A stretch of DNA of 52,509 nt, taken from assembly GCF_001039355.2 (NCBI RefSeq), contig NW_019773622.1, positions 1-52,509 on the forward strand. Reading direction: 5' to 3'. A program made the position numbers and the translations under genes. Shown piece after piece: positions 33,536-46,025 of this stretch. The first letter of the stretch is position 1. Every line of letters begins with the position of its first letter. The notes under the pieces were generated by a model. The model saw only the letters and a list, made by a program, of their open reading frames with translations. It did not search any database and was not told the origin of the DNA. The stretch is from Lingula anatina (lineage: Eukaryota; Brachiopoda; Lingulata; Lingulida; Lingulidae).

Positions 33536-36500
33536 CTGAAATACACCGCAAAGGAAATGTGTACTTTTACAATTAAGCTCGGGCTCATTCCCATTGAAAC
33601 TATCAGTTTATGTAGATTGATCGATCTATTCAACTCTGTGGGGACTAACGCCTATCAATCAGTTTAACAGGTGTTGAGTAGAAAACAGAGATGCTGGTGA
33701 TTATACAAGTATATTGGAAACAAAAAGAGCGTGTTTATCTGTTAAGTAAACTGAATGCAATATTCATTGAGAGTCCTTGCGAAGTTGGATCGATCTACCT
33801 AGACCTGTAGTTTCAGTGGGAATGAGCCCTTAGACATCAATTCAACAGTTCTAAACTTTTTATGTTTGAAGTGAGGTATCAAATCAAATTAAATAGGCTG
33901 CTCTATGCACTAAATCTTTAATGGGTATAATATGTGATGAAAGATATTGCATAATACAGGTTTGATTGCATACGGTACGTCTATTTTGATGCATAGAAGA
34001 TTTTAGAAATACTGGAACATTACCTATTAAAGACATTCTTCCATTATTTGATCACTGTAATTAACATATCCATTGGCAAAACACCCCTAGTGAGTCATTT
34101 TCATCATTTTTTTTTTGTTTTTTTGTCCTAAAGCTTGTTCTTTATCATGAAGTTATCCTAGCTAGGTTTAGTTATTCAACCATTAATTTTGGTCTTTAAA
34201 AGATACCTACAGTATTTTGGAGTTTATGGTTCAATAGGATAATAAGGTTTGACAAATTCTGAAAAATGATACTCTGCTTTTCTTTATGTCCCCCAAAGAT
34301 TCTATTTTATACCTGTGATGATGTTTTTCTCAGCATTGATGGTGGAGAGAGAGTTGAGCTTGTAGATGACTTTGGGAAGAGTAGGGAAGTTGTTGTGAGA
34401 GATATCCAGTGTCTTCAGTTCTGTCATTTCCTTCATCTCTGCTGGAAGATCCACCAGGCGGTTACTGCACAGATTAAGTTCTGCAAAATACAAAAATATG
34501 TGATTGGCATACCTCATTAACAGAACATATGATTCATTAATTTCTCTCTCTGTCTTCTCTCCCTGTAGCTCACAAACAGACACTCTCACACACACACACA
34601 CACTGGCCTTTTGCCAGTCATTTTAAGTTTTTTCTCATTGAGAAAGGGGACCTCTTTCCCTTCAAACCTCTCCCCCCCACTGCCACATACACCTGTCCTG
34701 AACTAAAATGGAAATTATAAGTACAGAAGCAAGAGGGTCTGTATACATAATGATATAGTAAGAAACAAAGACATAAAATCCAGATTATTGATAAATAAAA
34801 AAAATAAGAAAACTATAACATTTTATTGCCTCATTTTAAACAAATCCATCATTAACTTGGTAAACTTTTTAGTTATATGTCTAAAATAAGCAAACAATGC
34901 ACAACAAAAAAAAAATAAGGGGGGCATGCTGAAAATTAAAAGATGCATATTAAAGAAGTATAGAGTACACTGTAATAGTTATACTGTTTTCAAGATCCCT
35001 ATTAACCCAGAGATAGCTGGAAGCAATTTATCTCCCCAAAAACAGCAGCTGACCTAGAACATATTTCAATTAGTTGCTATGGCAACACAGGTATTTCTTC
35101 CTGCTCAAGGTGATCTGTTCTTGCTGTTTCAGGGGCACATGCCAAAATTTCAATACCAAAGGAAATGGCAGTTGCCAGGTAGTCAGGTATACAGATGAAC
35201 TGATAATCTTTTAGTGAAAATGAGAAATGAAGTTTATTTGAGATGGACCCACTGCTGTGCCTGTTTTTGTAGCATATTTAGACTGACATTTGCTGTTTGC
35301 CAGCTGTTGGCCAAGAACCATTTTCAACTCCTTACACAATATGGAACCCCTTCCAAGTATTTTTTAGGCATCCTGCACATAAAATCCACCAGTTTGGTTT
35401 TTTTTCTTATTTTAAAATAAATTTCATCAATTTGTTTTCTGCTCTGTTTTCTCTATAAGACTAATTCTTCTAAAATATTATAGATCACATAAAATGTTGT
35501 TTGGTGGAAGGATTCATGCAAAACATGATCGATTTCATAAAAATTATGCACACAGTGAAGATCTGTTTATATTCACTTTGTCATGAATGATTTCATCACT
35601 TGTTAATCTAATATTCATTCCTCTTTAGAAGGCATAAAAACAACACTGTAAACAACAAACATATATATATGTCAATGGAATACATATGAATTACCTGTTA
35701 AATGATTGAACTTAATACCAAGTTTGGATGGAATTCTCTTCAGCACATTGGCAGACAAATCACAGCTCTCAAGTTGGATATGCTTCATGAGGAAAAACAC
35801 AGCCTCTGGCACCATCATTAAAGAACACTGGGAAAGATCTGAAACAAAATGATGATACCGTAAGAAAGGGTCACAAATCACAAACACATTTATTATGCAT
35901 TTTCTTATATTTCATATTTTCTCCAGAGATGTTGACTCAAAATGAACTTGTGATAAATATTATCTTAATCTAAGATTAATCACAAAAACTTATATTTTGT
36001 TAACTGAAAAAAGTCTTCAGTGGTGGTCAAGGAACTAATATAATTCCATCTGAGTCAGAATTTTTACACATTTAATTTTATTTTCTGTTGTCTACAATTA
36101 GTTTGATTAGAATTATTAAACAGATTAGCTGACAAAAAAGAAAAAAAAAATTAACTCGCCATGTATGTAAAAATTGTTAATACAATAACTGCACAGTATC
36201 TATACAATGATAATATTGTTGATGTTTATACAGGAATGCAACCTGCATTTGTAACCACATAAAAGTACAACTGCTTAAACAAAGATGCTTAACTTGACAT
36301 GGTCCCTTTACCTAAAATCAGTTACACACAGTTCCAATTTTCACATGCCAATTCCATATGTTACACAGTGTAAACAGGTGAACAATGTGGGCACACATCT
36401 GCTGTTGGGATTTAGCATGCAGGGCATATCAAGTTTGCACCTTATTTGGTCAAAACATATGCAGGTAATTTGACACCTTAAAGGATGAAAGGAAAACATG

Positions 36501-39500
36501 CAGCCGACATATCATCCTAATTGTGCTCAAGACGGTTTTTCTTTGAAGAACTTAACTGATTTCTGAAAATGACCCTGGCAATTTTTTAGAGAAAATATTT
36601 TTTGAGAAATACAATGCATTAATTATGAGAGCTCTAGAATTACATCTTACAGCTATACACTAAAGAAAGTAGTTTCTTCTTCAGGCCTACCCAACTACCA
36701 TACTCGGCACCTAAGGGTCCTGAATTAAGCGGTATCAGGGGCGGATCCAGAGATATTTTCTGACAGTCTTCCAAATAATCTTTGTTAATTCGTCCTCAAT
36801 TTTTGACCGTCTTCCGACAGAAAATATTAGATACCCGTAAATGTAAACTTAAAAATCTGACCGTCTTCCGGAAGACCCAGAAGACGGCTTAAATCCGCCC
36901 CTGGGTATATCGGACCACACTACCCGTTTTCAAGGTGTGTGTCAGATCGCATTTCAGAGTATCAGCCAGAACACCGACAGGATGAGCCCACGCTCGGCTG
37001 TCACCTTGATTGGATAGTAAACGATTGTCATAAAATGGCTATATGATTTTAAAACCGGGCGCATAAATTTGAAAGCCACCTAGATGAACCTTAGACTGCC
37101 ACATTAATCTAATACAATGCAAAAAAGCCCTATCAAAAGTGGTTAAAACATTCAAACCGAATGTCGTAAAGTCCCCATATATCCCCATAGAGACAATAAA
37201 ATAGGGTACTCTAAAGTAAGAGTACAGTTTAAAGTTGTTCAGCCGAGCGTGGATGAGCTCGCATTCGTGCTACAAAATTTATTCTGGGGTATGATACACC
37301 GAAATGCGATCTGAAACACACCTTGAAAAACGGGTATCGTGGTCCGATAAACCGGTTAATTCAGGATCCTTAGGTGCCGAGTCTGGTAGTTGGGTAGGCC
37401 TGTTCTTCTACTCCAAAGTAAATTTATAAACAGAAATAACAAATACCAAAAAGTAAAATTTTCAGCATGCCTACTATACAAGTAAAATCCCAAAGTGCTC
37501 CCTTGTCCATGTGGCAGTTCTACATTTTAACTAAAAAAAAATAAAATAAAAATCAATCGCCACTCCAGTGCTGTTGGATACAATTTAGGCTTATTCCATC
37601 ACATATAACCTCACTTACACACATTCTTCCATGGTGTACTTTAAAATCTACTGCACATATGATGCTTGTGACATTCTTTTCCCTTTGCTTTCTAAATAGT
37701 ATTCTTAACTACTAAAATGTTTATTCAGAATAAAAACCTGGTATGTGAAGAGGCCTCCACCCCCTGTGAACATAGAAAAATAAGCTGCTTTTATCTCTTC
37801 TTTTCTATGCATAGAGAAACTGAGCTACTGATGGGTGAGGAAACAGTTTAATTAGTTCTTATGCAAGTTCCCTGTAAATTGTGCTGCTTACACTTAATAC
37901 ATGCTTCTGTTTATTCAAATTTTATACAAGGCAGATGAGCATCATAAGCTAATTAAGTTGGTCAAGAGTTGGAGTGGCCTCCAAAATATGGTTTCATTTC
38001 AAACTTAAAATGGAATTTTGACATTGTAAGGTGACTGTTTTTACTTCGTTATATATCATAAAAAGTGCAACTTTACCTATCAAACTAAAAATTAATAAAA
38101 AACAAGAGGCACCAAAATTGGCAAAAGTATATATACTGCACAGCATGCATGTGCACATTTAGTTTTAGCAAGACTACATCCAACACATCATTTGTGATTC
38201 TTATTTTACTTCATTTATCTTTTCATTTCTGTGAAAAACTGTAAATTGAAATATCAGATTGCCATAAGTGAATAATCTTAGTGACCACTGTCCAGTCCTT
38301 GGTGTTCTCTTTGCATACATTTACATGTAGAATACATAAATCTGAAATAAATGCAATGCTACATATCCTCTCTGATATAACATTATTTCTTACATGGAAA
38401 GTTCTCCTCTCTTTATTGGCTTTCACGTAAATGGTAAAATAATTGTACAGATAAAAGAGGTCAACAAGAAAAATATAAAATATATAATATGCAGTACATG
38501 GTGTCTAGCGGTATAGAGCTCCTTTTTGCGGCAGATGAAAAACTCATCTAAAAATCTCTCAAAACATTTTTAAACACTGATCAAGCTGATCTCAGGAGAG
38601 GAGTGATCCAGTCATTCCAGTGGTAGAGAGGAGTGATCCAGTCATTCCAGTGGTAACTACTTCTGACTGTGGGTCAGTATTCAATGCACAGCAAGACTCA
38701 CTACTATGTACGTACGTGTGTATATTGAGATTTCTTTAATATTTTATACACATCACATATCTTATCCAGGTGGGAGCCCCCTCAACCTTTTAACAACTTC
38801 ACAGCATTTGTTTTCCACATCTATACACCCCTAGTGCTCCATCTTCCGAAAAAGATGGGAAAACACATTTTTATGCCTACATGCAGAACCATGTTGAAAA
38901 ATACATGTACCTTCAATCATGCAATTGGATAAGGGCAAAATCTGCATGGAAGATAAATTTTTGTCTGCCCTTCCCCACTTATTGCCATCTTGGATATACC
39001 TGTGCGGTACATATTTGACTTGTTCTAAATTGTAGACATTACAATGTACCAGCATCTTATTATATTGAACCTGCTGTGTGCATTATTTTATTTCTTAATT
39101 TACTTGATAAAAAAAGTGCCAAGGACAACTTTAAATGCAAAGGAAAACGTGTACATTCTGAATGTGATGTATCCTTGCAGGGATAGACATACATCCACCG
39201 ATATCGCTTTAAATTGCATTTTCAGGGTTTTCATGGCAAATGTATACACCTAGGTAGGACAGGTAGTACAGTAGGAAGCCACATCTACCTGGGCTTATAA
39301 TACTTACATGTATCACAAATATTTATTGCAAGAAGAAAAAAAAAATGATCCTGCTATATTCATTGTGGACACATCATTAACGTATATCGATACTTGCCTA
39401 GTCTATTCTCTTCCTTTGCAGCCTGGCATCTCAGAGCGACTCTCGCGACTTCCTTTCCTGCGGTTGCCATACTTGCTTTTGAACATAGGAGAAGACGTCG

Positions 39501-42033
39501 GTCTATTTACATGGCTCACGTTGCTTTGTTTTGGTTTACAGGGCCGCTTAGCTACACTAAATTTACATAACATGTATTAGACCATGCGGGGCAAATTAAA
39601 AAAATAAATAATAATAATAACTAAAAAAAGAAAACAATCTGGCAAATAAATAAAGAAGCATTTATTGGCACTTAACAACATGTTTAAGAGAGACAAATCG
39701 CTAGTGTATTTTATGAGGCAAGCGACATTTGTTCGGCTGCAGTTCTACGAATGCGTTGGAAGGATAGAATTCACAACGTTAAAACGTGCTCGTGCCTCAC
39801 CGAGTCCAAATAATGACATGCATTCACGCTCACTCACTGGTAACATATAATGGTTCACTCACACAGACGTTTGAGTTTTAAATGGTGGAATATACCACCG
39901 TTCACCGATCGTCCAGCTTGCAGCTCGACTAAAATCAAAGGCCACAGTGCGTTAGCTGCGACAGTGACGGCTCTTTCCCCAACAACACGAGTGTGATAAT
40001 AATCAGCAGGCTGTTTGTCTCACTGTTCCACATTTTGCTTAGTCATTGTTCTACGTGGTTAGGGACAGTGGTGCAATAAATAATGAAAGAATCTTGAGAG
40101 TGCTGTGAAATGAGAAAATCCCCAACCTGTGAAAGCAACTAACCTGAATCCACACTGTAACAGCACTTTGGTGTGGTCAATGGTGTGGATGCTTCTCATC
40201 CATACCTTAACACAATTAATAAGGTACTGGTACAAATTATGTGACATAGCTACTGATGAAATTTAAAATGGTCACATATTTATGTTACTTCTTAATATTC
40301 ATCTACCAATATAATAAAAATATTTTCTGCTGACTAAAAGGCCAACATTTCATGATAAAATGCATCTTAAAGATGTCGAATATGTTCAACAGTTTTTCCC
40401 CCACCCATGGTCCAGTCAGTCTTCTGTGCCAAAACTGTCTCCAACTTAATTGTTAAAAAGACTGCCTCCCTGGCATGTTTAATTACATCCCAGCTTAACA
40501 CCTTGTATGAAATATCCTCCAGTCCTTGAAATATGATTCATGGTGGGTTCTCTGCATGGACGTAATTTTTGATCACGTAATCTGAAATATTTCCGAACAA
40601 ATCACAGCTTCAGGAGAGAATCCTTAAAGTGATTACACTGCCTGGTGATGCCTTGTCCAGATACTCAGCTGTCATCACTTTGCTCTCATTCAAAAATCAA
40701 GCATCTGGAATTCAAAAACCATCTTAGTAATGCGTAATTTATCATGCTTTTCAAATGAAATAATTTATGTTAACAATTTCTTAAACATTTTGCAAACCCC
40801 TTAACAAAGTAACAAAATAACTACATAAGATTAATAATAAATAAAAATCTGTTTTGTTTTAGGTTTTCACATTTCTTCATCTTACTAATTGTGGTAAAAT
40901 CTTCTCAAAATGGTCCACTCCGACAACTGTTGTTCCTTCATTCTATAATTACAGAAGCGTGAAAATGGGTGTTTTATAGAATAAATGTAACAGCTTTTAA
41001 AATAAACTTTGTTTTGATGTCAATGCATTGGGTAACGTTTTTGCTTTAGCTTTTGCTAAAGCGACACTGTCATAGAGCTGCTAGAACTAATTTCATACGT
41101 TATCTACACGCTTTGACTACTGAGATCCAAAATGTTTTTAGGTGCTTTTCTATCATTAAGAACATAATAACTTTAGGGATTGAAATGTTGGCAACTCTGC
41201 TAGGAATAAATTATAAAACTGCTTCTATAAATTTTCTTAAATGACATTTAGCAACGTTCCATATGTACTCACTCAATGTACAGATATTTAAGTCTTATCT
41301 TATAAATTGAAGGTTTCATTAATGTTTACTATAACATGTCCCATGAGATGCTCTCAGTTAAATTATGACATTACAATGTTCACCCCCACTTTAGTTGCAG
41401 CTCACCTTTGCCTGCTTTGCTGCTCTTGCTGCAGCTTCTGAAATGATAAGCAAAACATTTTGTTCTCAAATCAAAGCCTACCTAAATATTTTTTCATTGG
41501 AAAAAAATTAAATATTCCCATTAAACCATGTACACTACTAATACTTTCTTACCTGAAACATAGATCTGCATCAAAGTTGTCATCACTTTCTGAGCATCAC
41601 CACTTACTGTTATGAAACAAGAGAAAAAAATTAGGCAGCCCTTATTCAATCTATAAAAAAAGTAATGCCATTTCTTCAAAATTGTCCATGGAAGGGTTTG
41701 TAGGATTTTGAAACCGACTTTAATTAAAAAATATACATGTACTTCTGGCATGACTGTCCTTAAGTCCCTATCAGTATTCCTCTACTGAATTGTCAAACTC
41801 AGTATACCTTTTCCTATTAATGATAATAGAAATTTTTTTTTTACCAAATCTTTTCACTTTGGTATTGAGATAATATAGTTCTAAATAGCCTAAAAAAGTA
41901 AAAGGATGTGAAACTGCAATAAAACAGTCCTCATTCTTGGGTAAGTCCTAAAAGTTTCTGTTGAAATGGCAATGGTGTGGCCTTAATCATTAAATCTAAA
42001 TTTACCTCTTGTTTTCTCATCTTTAAATTGCAT
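33378..42033 (-). CDS. LRRC20: LRRC20-like leucine-rich repeat protein gene
   Basis: Exons 42033-42006, 41606-41553, 35838-35695, 34480-34313 and 33535-33378 join in frame. Starting at ATG 42033 the product is 183 residues, close to the roughly 184 of vertebrate LRRC20. After a helical N-terminus (KVMTTLMQIY) come LRRs: DLSQCSLMMVPEAVF, CDLSANVLKRIPSKLG, ELNLCSNRLVDLPAEM, LKTLDISHNNFPTLPKVI, LSTINAEKNIIT and LHEVNLLENPLPSSL, then a short acidic tail ending FDKVD. All internal introns are phase 1. LRRC20 is a small soluble LRR protein without a settled function. An alternative start further upstream is possible because the first exon is open in frame to 42057; any non-coding 5' exon is not located. 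Confidence 0.82.
33581..33829. mobile_element. Inverted-repeat element with GGGCTCATTCCCA ends
   Basis: GGGCTCATTCCCA at 33581-33593 and TGGGAATGAGCCC at 33817-33829, followed inward by GAAACTA and GATCGATCTA in inverted order. It lies in the last LRRC20 intron. The interior also occurs at 32780-32935. Confidence 0.7.
34313..34480 (-). CDS. LRRC20: LRRC20-like exon: central LRRs
   Basis: 168 bases, phase 1 in and out, 56 residues. Encodes ELNLCSNRLVDLPAEMKEMT, ELKTLDISHNNFPTLPKVIY and KLNSLSTINAEKNIIT: two complete LxxLxLxxNxLxxLP repeats and the start of a third. Confidence 0.9.
35695..35838 (-). CDS. LRRC20: LRRC20-like exon: first LRRs
   Basis: 144 bases, phase 1 in and out, 48 residues. 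Encodes DLSQCSLMMVPEAVFFLMKH, IQLESCDLSANVLKRIPSKL and GIKFNHLT. DLSQCSL corresponds to DLAECKL, which I recall from vertebrate LRRC20. Acceptor TTTTGTTTCAG, donor GTAATT. Confidence 0.88.
36682..37402. mobile_element. Foldback element with CAGGCC ends, hAT-like
   Basis: CAGGCCTACCCAACTACCA from 36682 is matched by TGGTAGTTGGGTAGGCCTG ending 37402. The arms stay complementary for about 300 bases (for example CGGACCACACTACCCG versus CGGGTATCGTGGTCCG). Flanks TTCTTCTT and TTCTTCTA look like an 8-bp target duplication with one change. It is interrupted by the element at 36736-36903. Confidence 0.75.
36736..36903. mobile_element. 168-bp CAGGGGCGGAT element nested in the foldback
   Basis: Starts CAGGGGCGGATCC and ends GATTT-like ATCCGCCCCTG, flanked on both sides by GGTAT (36731-36735 and 36904-36908). 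Internal GACCGTCTTCCG motifs occur in both orientations. The uninterrupted opposite arm of the host element shows the empty site. Confidence 0.8.
38605..38653. repeat. 28-base direct duplication
   Basis: GAGTGATCCAGTCATTCCAG followed by TGGTA occurs twice in direct succession in the LRRC20 intron. Confidence 0.8.
41406..41437 (-). CDS. Candidate 32-base cassette exon of LRRC20
   Basis: Acceptor ATCATTTCAG and strong donor GTGAGC surround 32 bases reading EAAARAAKQAK in phase 1. Inclusion shifts the frame and reaches TAA seven codons into the next exon, so it behaves like a poison exon. It may be a chance pair of sites. Confidence 0.35.
41553..41606 (-). CDS. LRRC20: LRRC20-like second coding exon
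   Basis: 54 bases, phase 1 in and out, encoding VSGDAQKVMTTLMQIYVS. Acceptor TTTCATAACAG, donor GTAAGA. It fits the helical cap before the first LRR. Confidence 0.7.
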
Positions 42034-42057
42034 CTGTAACAGCTTCAGAATAGTTTC
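42006..42057 (-). CDS. LRRC20: LRRC20-like first visible coding exon
   Basis: Acceptor TTATTCTACAG, donor GTAAAT, phase 1 out. Reads ETILKLLQMQFKDEKTR; the ATG at 42033 gives a total length matching LRRC20, while the preceding codons would then be 5' UTR. No upstream exon could be identified. Confidence 0.6.
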
Positions 42058-43600
42058 CTGTAGAATAAGAAAAATGAAGAATGAAGATAAAAGAGCACTT
42101 ACTAATAATATGAGCTGTGATATAAACAACACCAAATCAAAGCAGCAGTAGCTAAAGGGACTTAACTCCATGTTTCCTGTCTTTAGCTTGTCTATTTTTC
42201 CCTCCAATTAAAAAATTGAGAGAGAGGGAGCAAGTCGTTATAACGATAATGTGAAACAAATGCATGGTTGAAACTGTACTAATAAGGGCAGCATTCACTG
42301 ATCATGAGGATTCAGATTGTACACAAGGAGCTGGTTGATGTGGAGACAGACATTACATGTACTTGTACCTGTGCCACTCTGAAGACAGAGACAGAGCTAC
42401 TGATACTTCCTGAAATATCGGTTTAAATATCGATAGGAGTACTAGTACTGTATTTATAGGTTCTGTGGTACTTGCATTTTTCAGGTTTTGATGGAGAAAT
42501 CTGACTCATTTTGAGAGGTCAGATCAGATCAATGCAGCCCTGGATGTGCTGATTGATGGACTTGATTTGCTTCCATTTCATTTCTAATGTTTACCCCAAA
42601 TTGGCTGTACTAGTATTTGTATACCGTGTTGTCAACGTACATAAAGTACATTTGGCAATTTATCAAATTGAATTTCTATTTTTTTATTACAGCAGTTACT
42701 AGTGTGTTATAATACTAGTACATGTAAGAGTGCTTGTAACATAAGACAAGGTAAAGTCTCAAAACGCCATTTTGACCAATTCCTATGTTTTTTTTAAACA
42801 AAAATCTGAAAATCTTCCGATCTCTCTATCTCAGAGTCCTGAAGGTCTTCAATTGCCAAACTAATTTATTTGAAAAGCATGTAGACACTGATAAGAAATG
42901 TCCTGCCAACTGGTAATAACTGAATAAGTTGAGACGTCAACAGGCACACGTCAAAAGCCACGCTACAAATTCGTTCATTTTTACAAGAAAATAAAACACA
43001 GCTTCAGGGGATATGTCATCCTGTCTGAATACCGTCACCTCTTAGAGTTTATATAAATATAAGTTTCTGAGTGACACGCATAAGACTGGTTACGGTTATG
43101 ACATATGATTTTCGACTTTGGAATCTGAGCGTACAAACCTGTTTAAAATTTGCTCGACCCGCCATTTTCGGACATTCAATATCTACAATACAAAAGTTCA
43201 CTCAACATTTTACTGTTTGGGCATTTACGATTCAAAAATTCAGAAAAATTTCGATATTGTTTTGATATTTTTAGAAGTAAATGTTAAAATAATAACCTAT
43301 TATTATAAATATAAACACATCCATAGAAATACTGGTAGAATAACGTATGGAGTCTAACGCCATATACACGCGCGTTACTAGTGATTTCGACAATTTTTCG
43401 CACACGGCTTTTTTTTCTCTCTTTACCGTATATTCAGTTCAAACATGAGGATTTCTTAGTTCGAGGGGAAGGAGACAGGAAAAAGATAGAGGGAAAGAAC
43501 CCAAGCAAGTCCATTAAAATTAATTTTTTACGGTAGATCTATATCAATATTTTTGTTTTAATTTAAAAAATTTTAAATTGTCACATTTTTACCAGGGGAA
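42058..43600. other. 5' flank or first intron of LRRC20
   Basis: No exon recognised. A short CpG-containing patch lies near 43365-43410. Short open frames at 43071-43357 show no family motif. Confidence 0.4.
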
Positions 43601-43604
43601 TTAA

Positions 43605-44120
43605 TTAAAGGCATAATAACTCTTCGCTTTGTCCAAAAAATGAAATTTTCTTGAGTAAACAACAATTTTCCCTTAGTTACCAATAGTTAATGAATCCATT
43701 TTTACATTCAAAGTCAGTCCCTGTTTTTTTCTAAAAAGTTTTTTTTTTCTTTGTTATAATCACTTAAGAGATCATAACAGAGTATATAGCCATCAGTGGA
43801 GGTCACGTGGTCTAAAGACAAGCTTAGATATCAGAATAATAGCTATAACTGCTGTTTTTGTGGTACAACAGAATATATTAGGCTGCATGGAAAATCTATT
43901 TTCTAAAAATCTATTCGCGGTATCTTGTGATCACAGTCTGTGCCCTGAATATCCCACGGCGTAATTACGGGCAGCGCGAGCCAGTTACTTCAAAAGCTGT
44001 AATTAATTCTCGGCGCTGCCAGTAATTATGCCGCAGGGTATTCAGGGCACAGACCGTGATCACAGGATACTGCAAATAGATTTTTCATGTGAACGCAGCC
44101 TTATACTTCTCATGAAGTAA
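43605..44120. mobile_element. TTAA element, reverse copy, interrupted
   Basis: Starts TTAAAGGCATAATAACTC and follows the complement of 33277-32980 in order, including the GGTCACGTGGTCTAAAGACA block. It is split at 43880/44101 by a 220-bp insertion, resumes as TTATACTTCTCATGA and fades before a 20-base A run. Confidence 0.75.
43881..44100. mobile_element. 220-bp foldback nested in the TTAA element, TTA target duplication
   Basis: Begins GGCTGCATG and ends GAACGCAGCC, with long complementary arms (GTGATCACAGTCTGTGCCCT versus AGGGCACAGACCGTGATCAC). TTA stands on both sides (43878-43880, 44101-44103). The TTA duplication is typical of PIF/Harbinger elements; it is non-coding. Confidence 0.82.
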
Positions 44121-44391
44121 TACATGTTAATTCAAAAAAAAAAAAAAAAAAAAAAGCATGCACATCACAATCTACTGGGGTATACTACATGTATAAGGTA
44201 TACATGGTGTATGTAACATAATTTTACCATAACTTATGGCGTAAGTGCTGGGACCTTATTAGCTAAGTTATGATAGTCAGGTGTGAACCTTTTAATGATT
44301 GGATATCACTTTGCATATCAAATCACTGTATGCAGAAATGCTAACCTCTGAAATTGTAAAATCTGGAAATTCTAAAATTTTGCTCAGTATG

Positions 44392-44475
44392 GGGTTGGGG
44401 TGGGGTGGGGTGGGGTGGGGGATTTGCGGAGTGGTCACTGCCGTTGTGCTCAGTGTGGGAGGGGGGGATGGGGAA
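44392..44475 (+). repeat. (GGGGT)n G-rich tract
   Basis: Successive runs of four to five G separated by single T, followed by further G runs to about 44474. It satisfies the G-quadruplex pattern on the plus strand. Confidence 0.85.
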
Positions 44476-44675
44476 GTGAACACTTTTGAAGTTTTCAAAA
44501 GATCACACAACTATTCTTAAAACATCATTTTTTAATAGTTTTGCGTGTAATACCTATGCAAATTATCGCTTTTATATGGGAGATTAGGTTACCCATATGG
44601 GAGACTGGGAGATTCGTTCTGTATCCGAGAGAGTCCCAGATTATCTGGGGGAGTTGACATGTATGCATATGGATC

Positions 44676-44950
44676 TTTAAGACTGGATTCCTATACCTAG
44701 ATCAATCTGATAGGATCGATCCACTTCCAAGGGGTTTCTCTCTAAATTGTTTTCAGCTTAAGTGGCTTATATGTCTGATATGCCTACTGAAGCTGCTAAC
44801 AATAATCAATTACTCCCTATTATAATATATAGCTCCAGTAGGCGTACGTGACAGACATCAAAGCCACTTAAGTTGATTGCAATTTAGCGAGAATCTCCTA
44901 GGAGAAAGATTGATCCACAGTTAGCACAACAGGGTCTGGGAATGATCCCT
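44676..44950. mobile_element. Imperfect foldback element
   Basis: GATCGATCC and CTTAAGTGGCTT motifs on the left (44716, 44757) recur inverted on the right as AAGCCACTTAAG and GATTGATCC (44865, 44908), around a GCCTACTGAAGC/CCAGTAGGC centre. No coding frame; family unknown. Confidence 0.55.
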
Positions 44951-45326
44951 AAGTAAGAAATAAATAAGTTATCATAGATGCATCATTATGATAACTTCTT
45001 AATGACTGGTCATGACTCTATAAAATTAATACTCTTGCAAGCTCAGGCATTAAAATGATGTAGTATACCCTCCATAGTATAGTAACCCATTATTTTTTTA
45101 TAACCATCATCTTTGGCCCAGGTTAATTAATAATTATCAAAACAACATACTGACTGAAAGCAAAGGTCAATGGTTTTATTATGAAATTAATTTAATATTT
45201 AAATGTCACTATCTTAATTGCAACATTTCTACCATATTCAACACTGTTGTTATCTGACTGACTATACATACACACATCAGGTGGCTAAAAAATTACTAAT
45301 TTTAAAGTTCAATTACTTCAACAATT

Positions 45327-45330
<4 letters not shown>

Positions 45331-45392
<62 letters not shown>
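45331..45392. repeat. (AT)n microsatellite
   Basis: About 30 perfect AT dinucleotides. Confidence 0.97.
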
Positions 45393-45395
<3 letters not shown>

Positions 45396-46024
45396 GAAAA
45401 TGTTTTGAGTAATTGCTAAAACCTGATAATGATGTTTTGAGTAATTGCTAAAAATTTCATATTCTACCTTTCTTAGTTTAGGCACACCAAAAAATGAAAA
45501 TTTTAAGTCAAAAATTGACATGCTTGTCAATGTGTTTTTGATTTGATGATAATATCAGAACTGTTTCACTATAATACTAGAAATTTCATGGTTGTCCGAT
45601 TATATGTGTATCAAAAATCTGTGCAACATTTCTGTTGAAAAGCTTCTAGTGTAGTTATTGAACTTTGAAATGAGTAACGTTTTATTTGAGATGTCTTTTT
45701 CTCTCACGATTGGTAAAAAGCTACATGTCACTGGTCAATATTACGTTTGGTGATATGACAAAGGTCATTATTGAGTTCAATCAGACCTTGACTTCCCAAA
45801 TACTTGATTGCATTCTATGCAAATTATTTATAATAATTCAAATTACCCAACTCTTCCTGTTTGCCCTACAAATTCCATGATTTACATTTACATTTGGAAA
45901 GTCCATTGATGGCTGTTACAATGAACTAAAGTTGAGCATAAAATTTGTACTATATGGCACATCATACACAAAAGACAGACAAAGATAAAATGTTTTTACA
46001 GATATCTTTGTCCTAAAAGCTTTA

Positions 46025-46025
<1 letters not shown>

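Larger units (their letters stand above)
35839..41552 (-). other. Long LRRC20 intron
   Basis: 5.7 kb. It contains a nested hAT-like foldback (36682-37402), a 28-base direct duplication (38605-38653) and a candidate cassette exon (41406-41437). A CpG-richer patch at about 39890-40000 might be an alternative promoter, but no compatible first exon could be established. Confidence 0.6.

Noticed and set aside
38498-38700. tRNA-like or tRNA-derived SINE head (TAGCGGTATAGAGCTC)
   Set aside because: It is loosely like an A box, but no B box or cloverleaf could be drawn and no second copy was seen.
39840-40010. Alternative LRRC20 promoter and first exon
   Set aside because: CpG-richer and on a plausible side, and ATGTTACCAGTGA before GTGAGC has the right phase, but only four codons and no promoter element support it.
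40561-40706. Additional LRRC20 exon after a GAATTCCAG acceptor near 40706 (minus strand)
   Set aside because: All three frames hit a stop within 15 bases of the acceptor.
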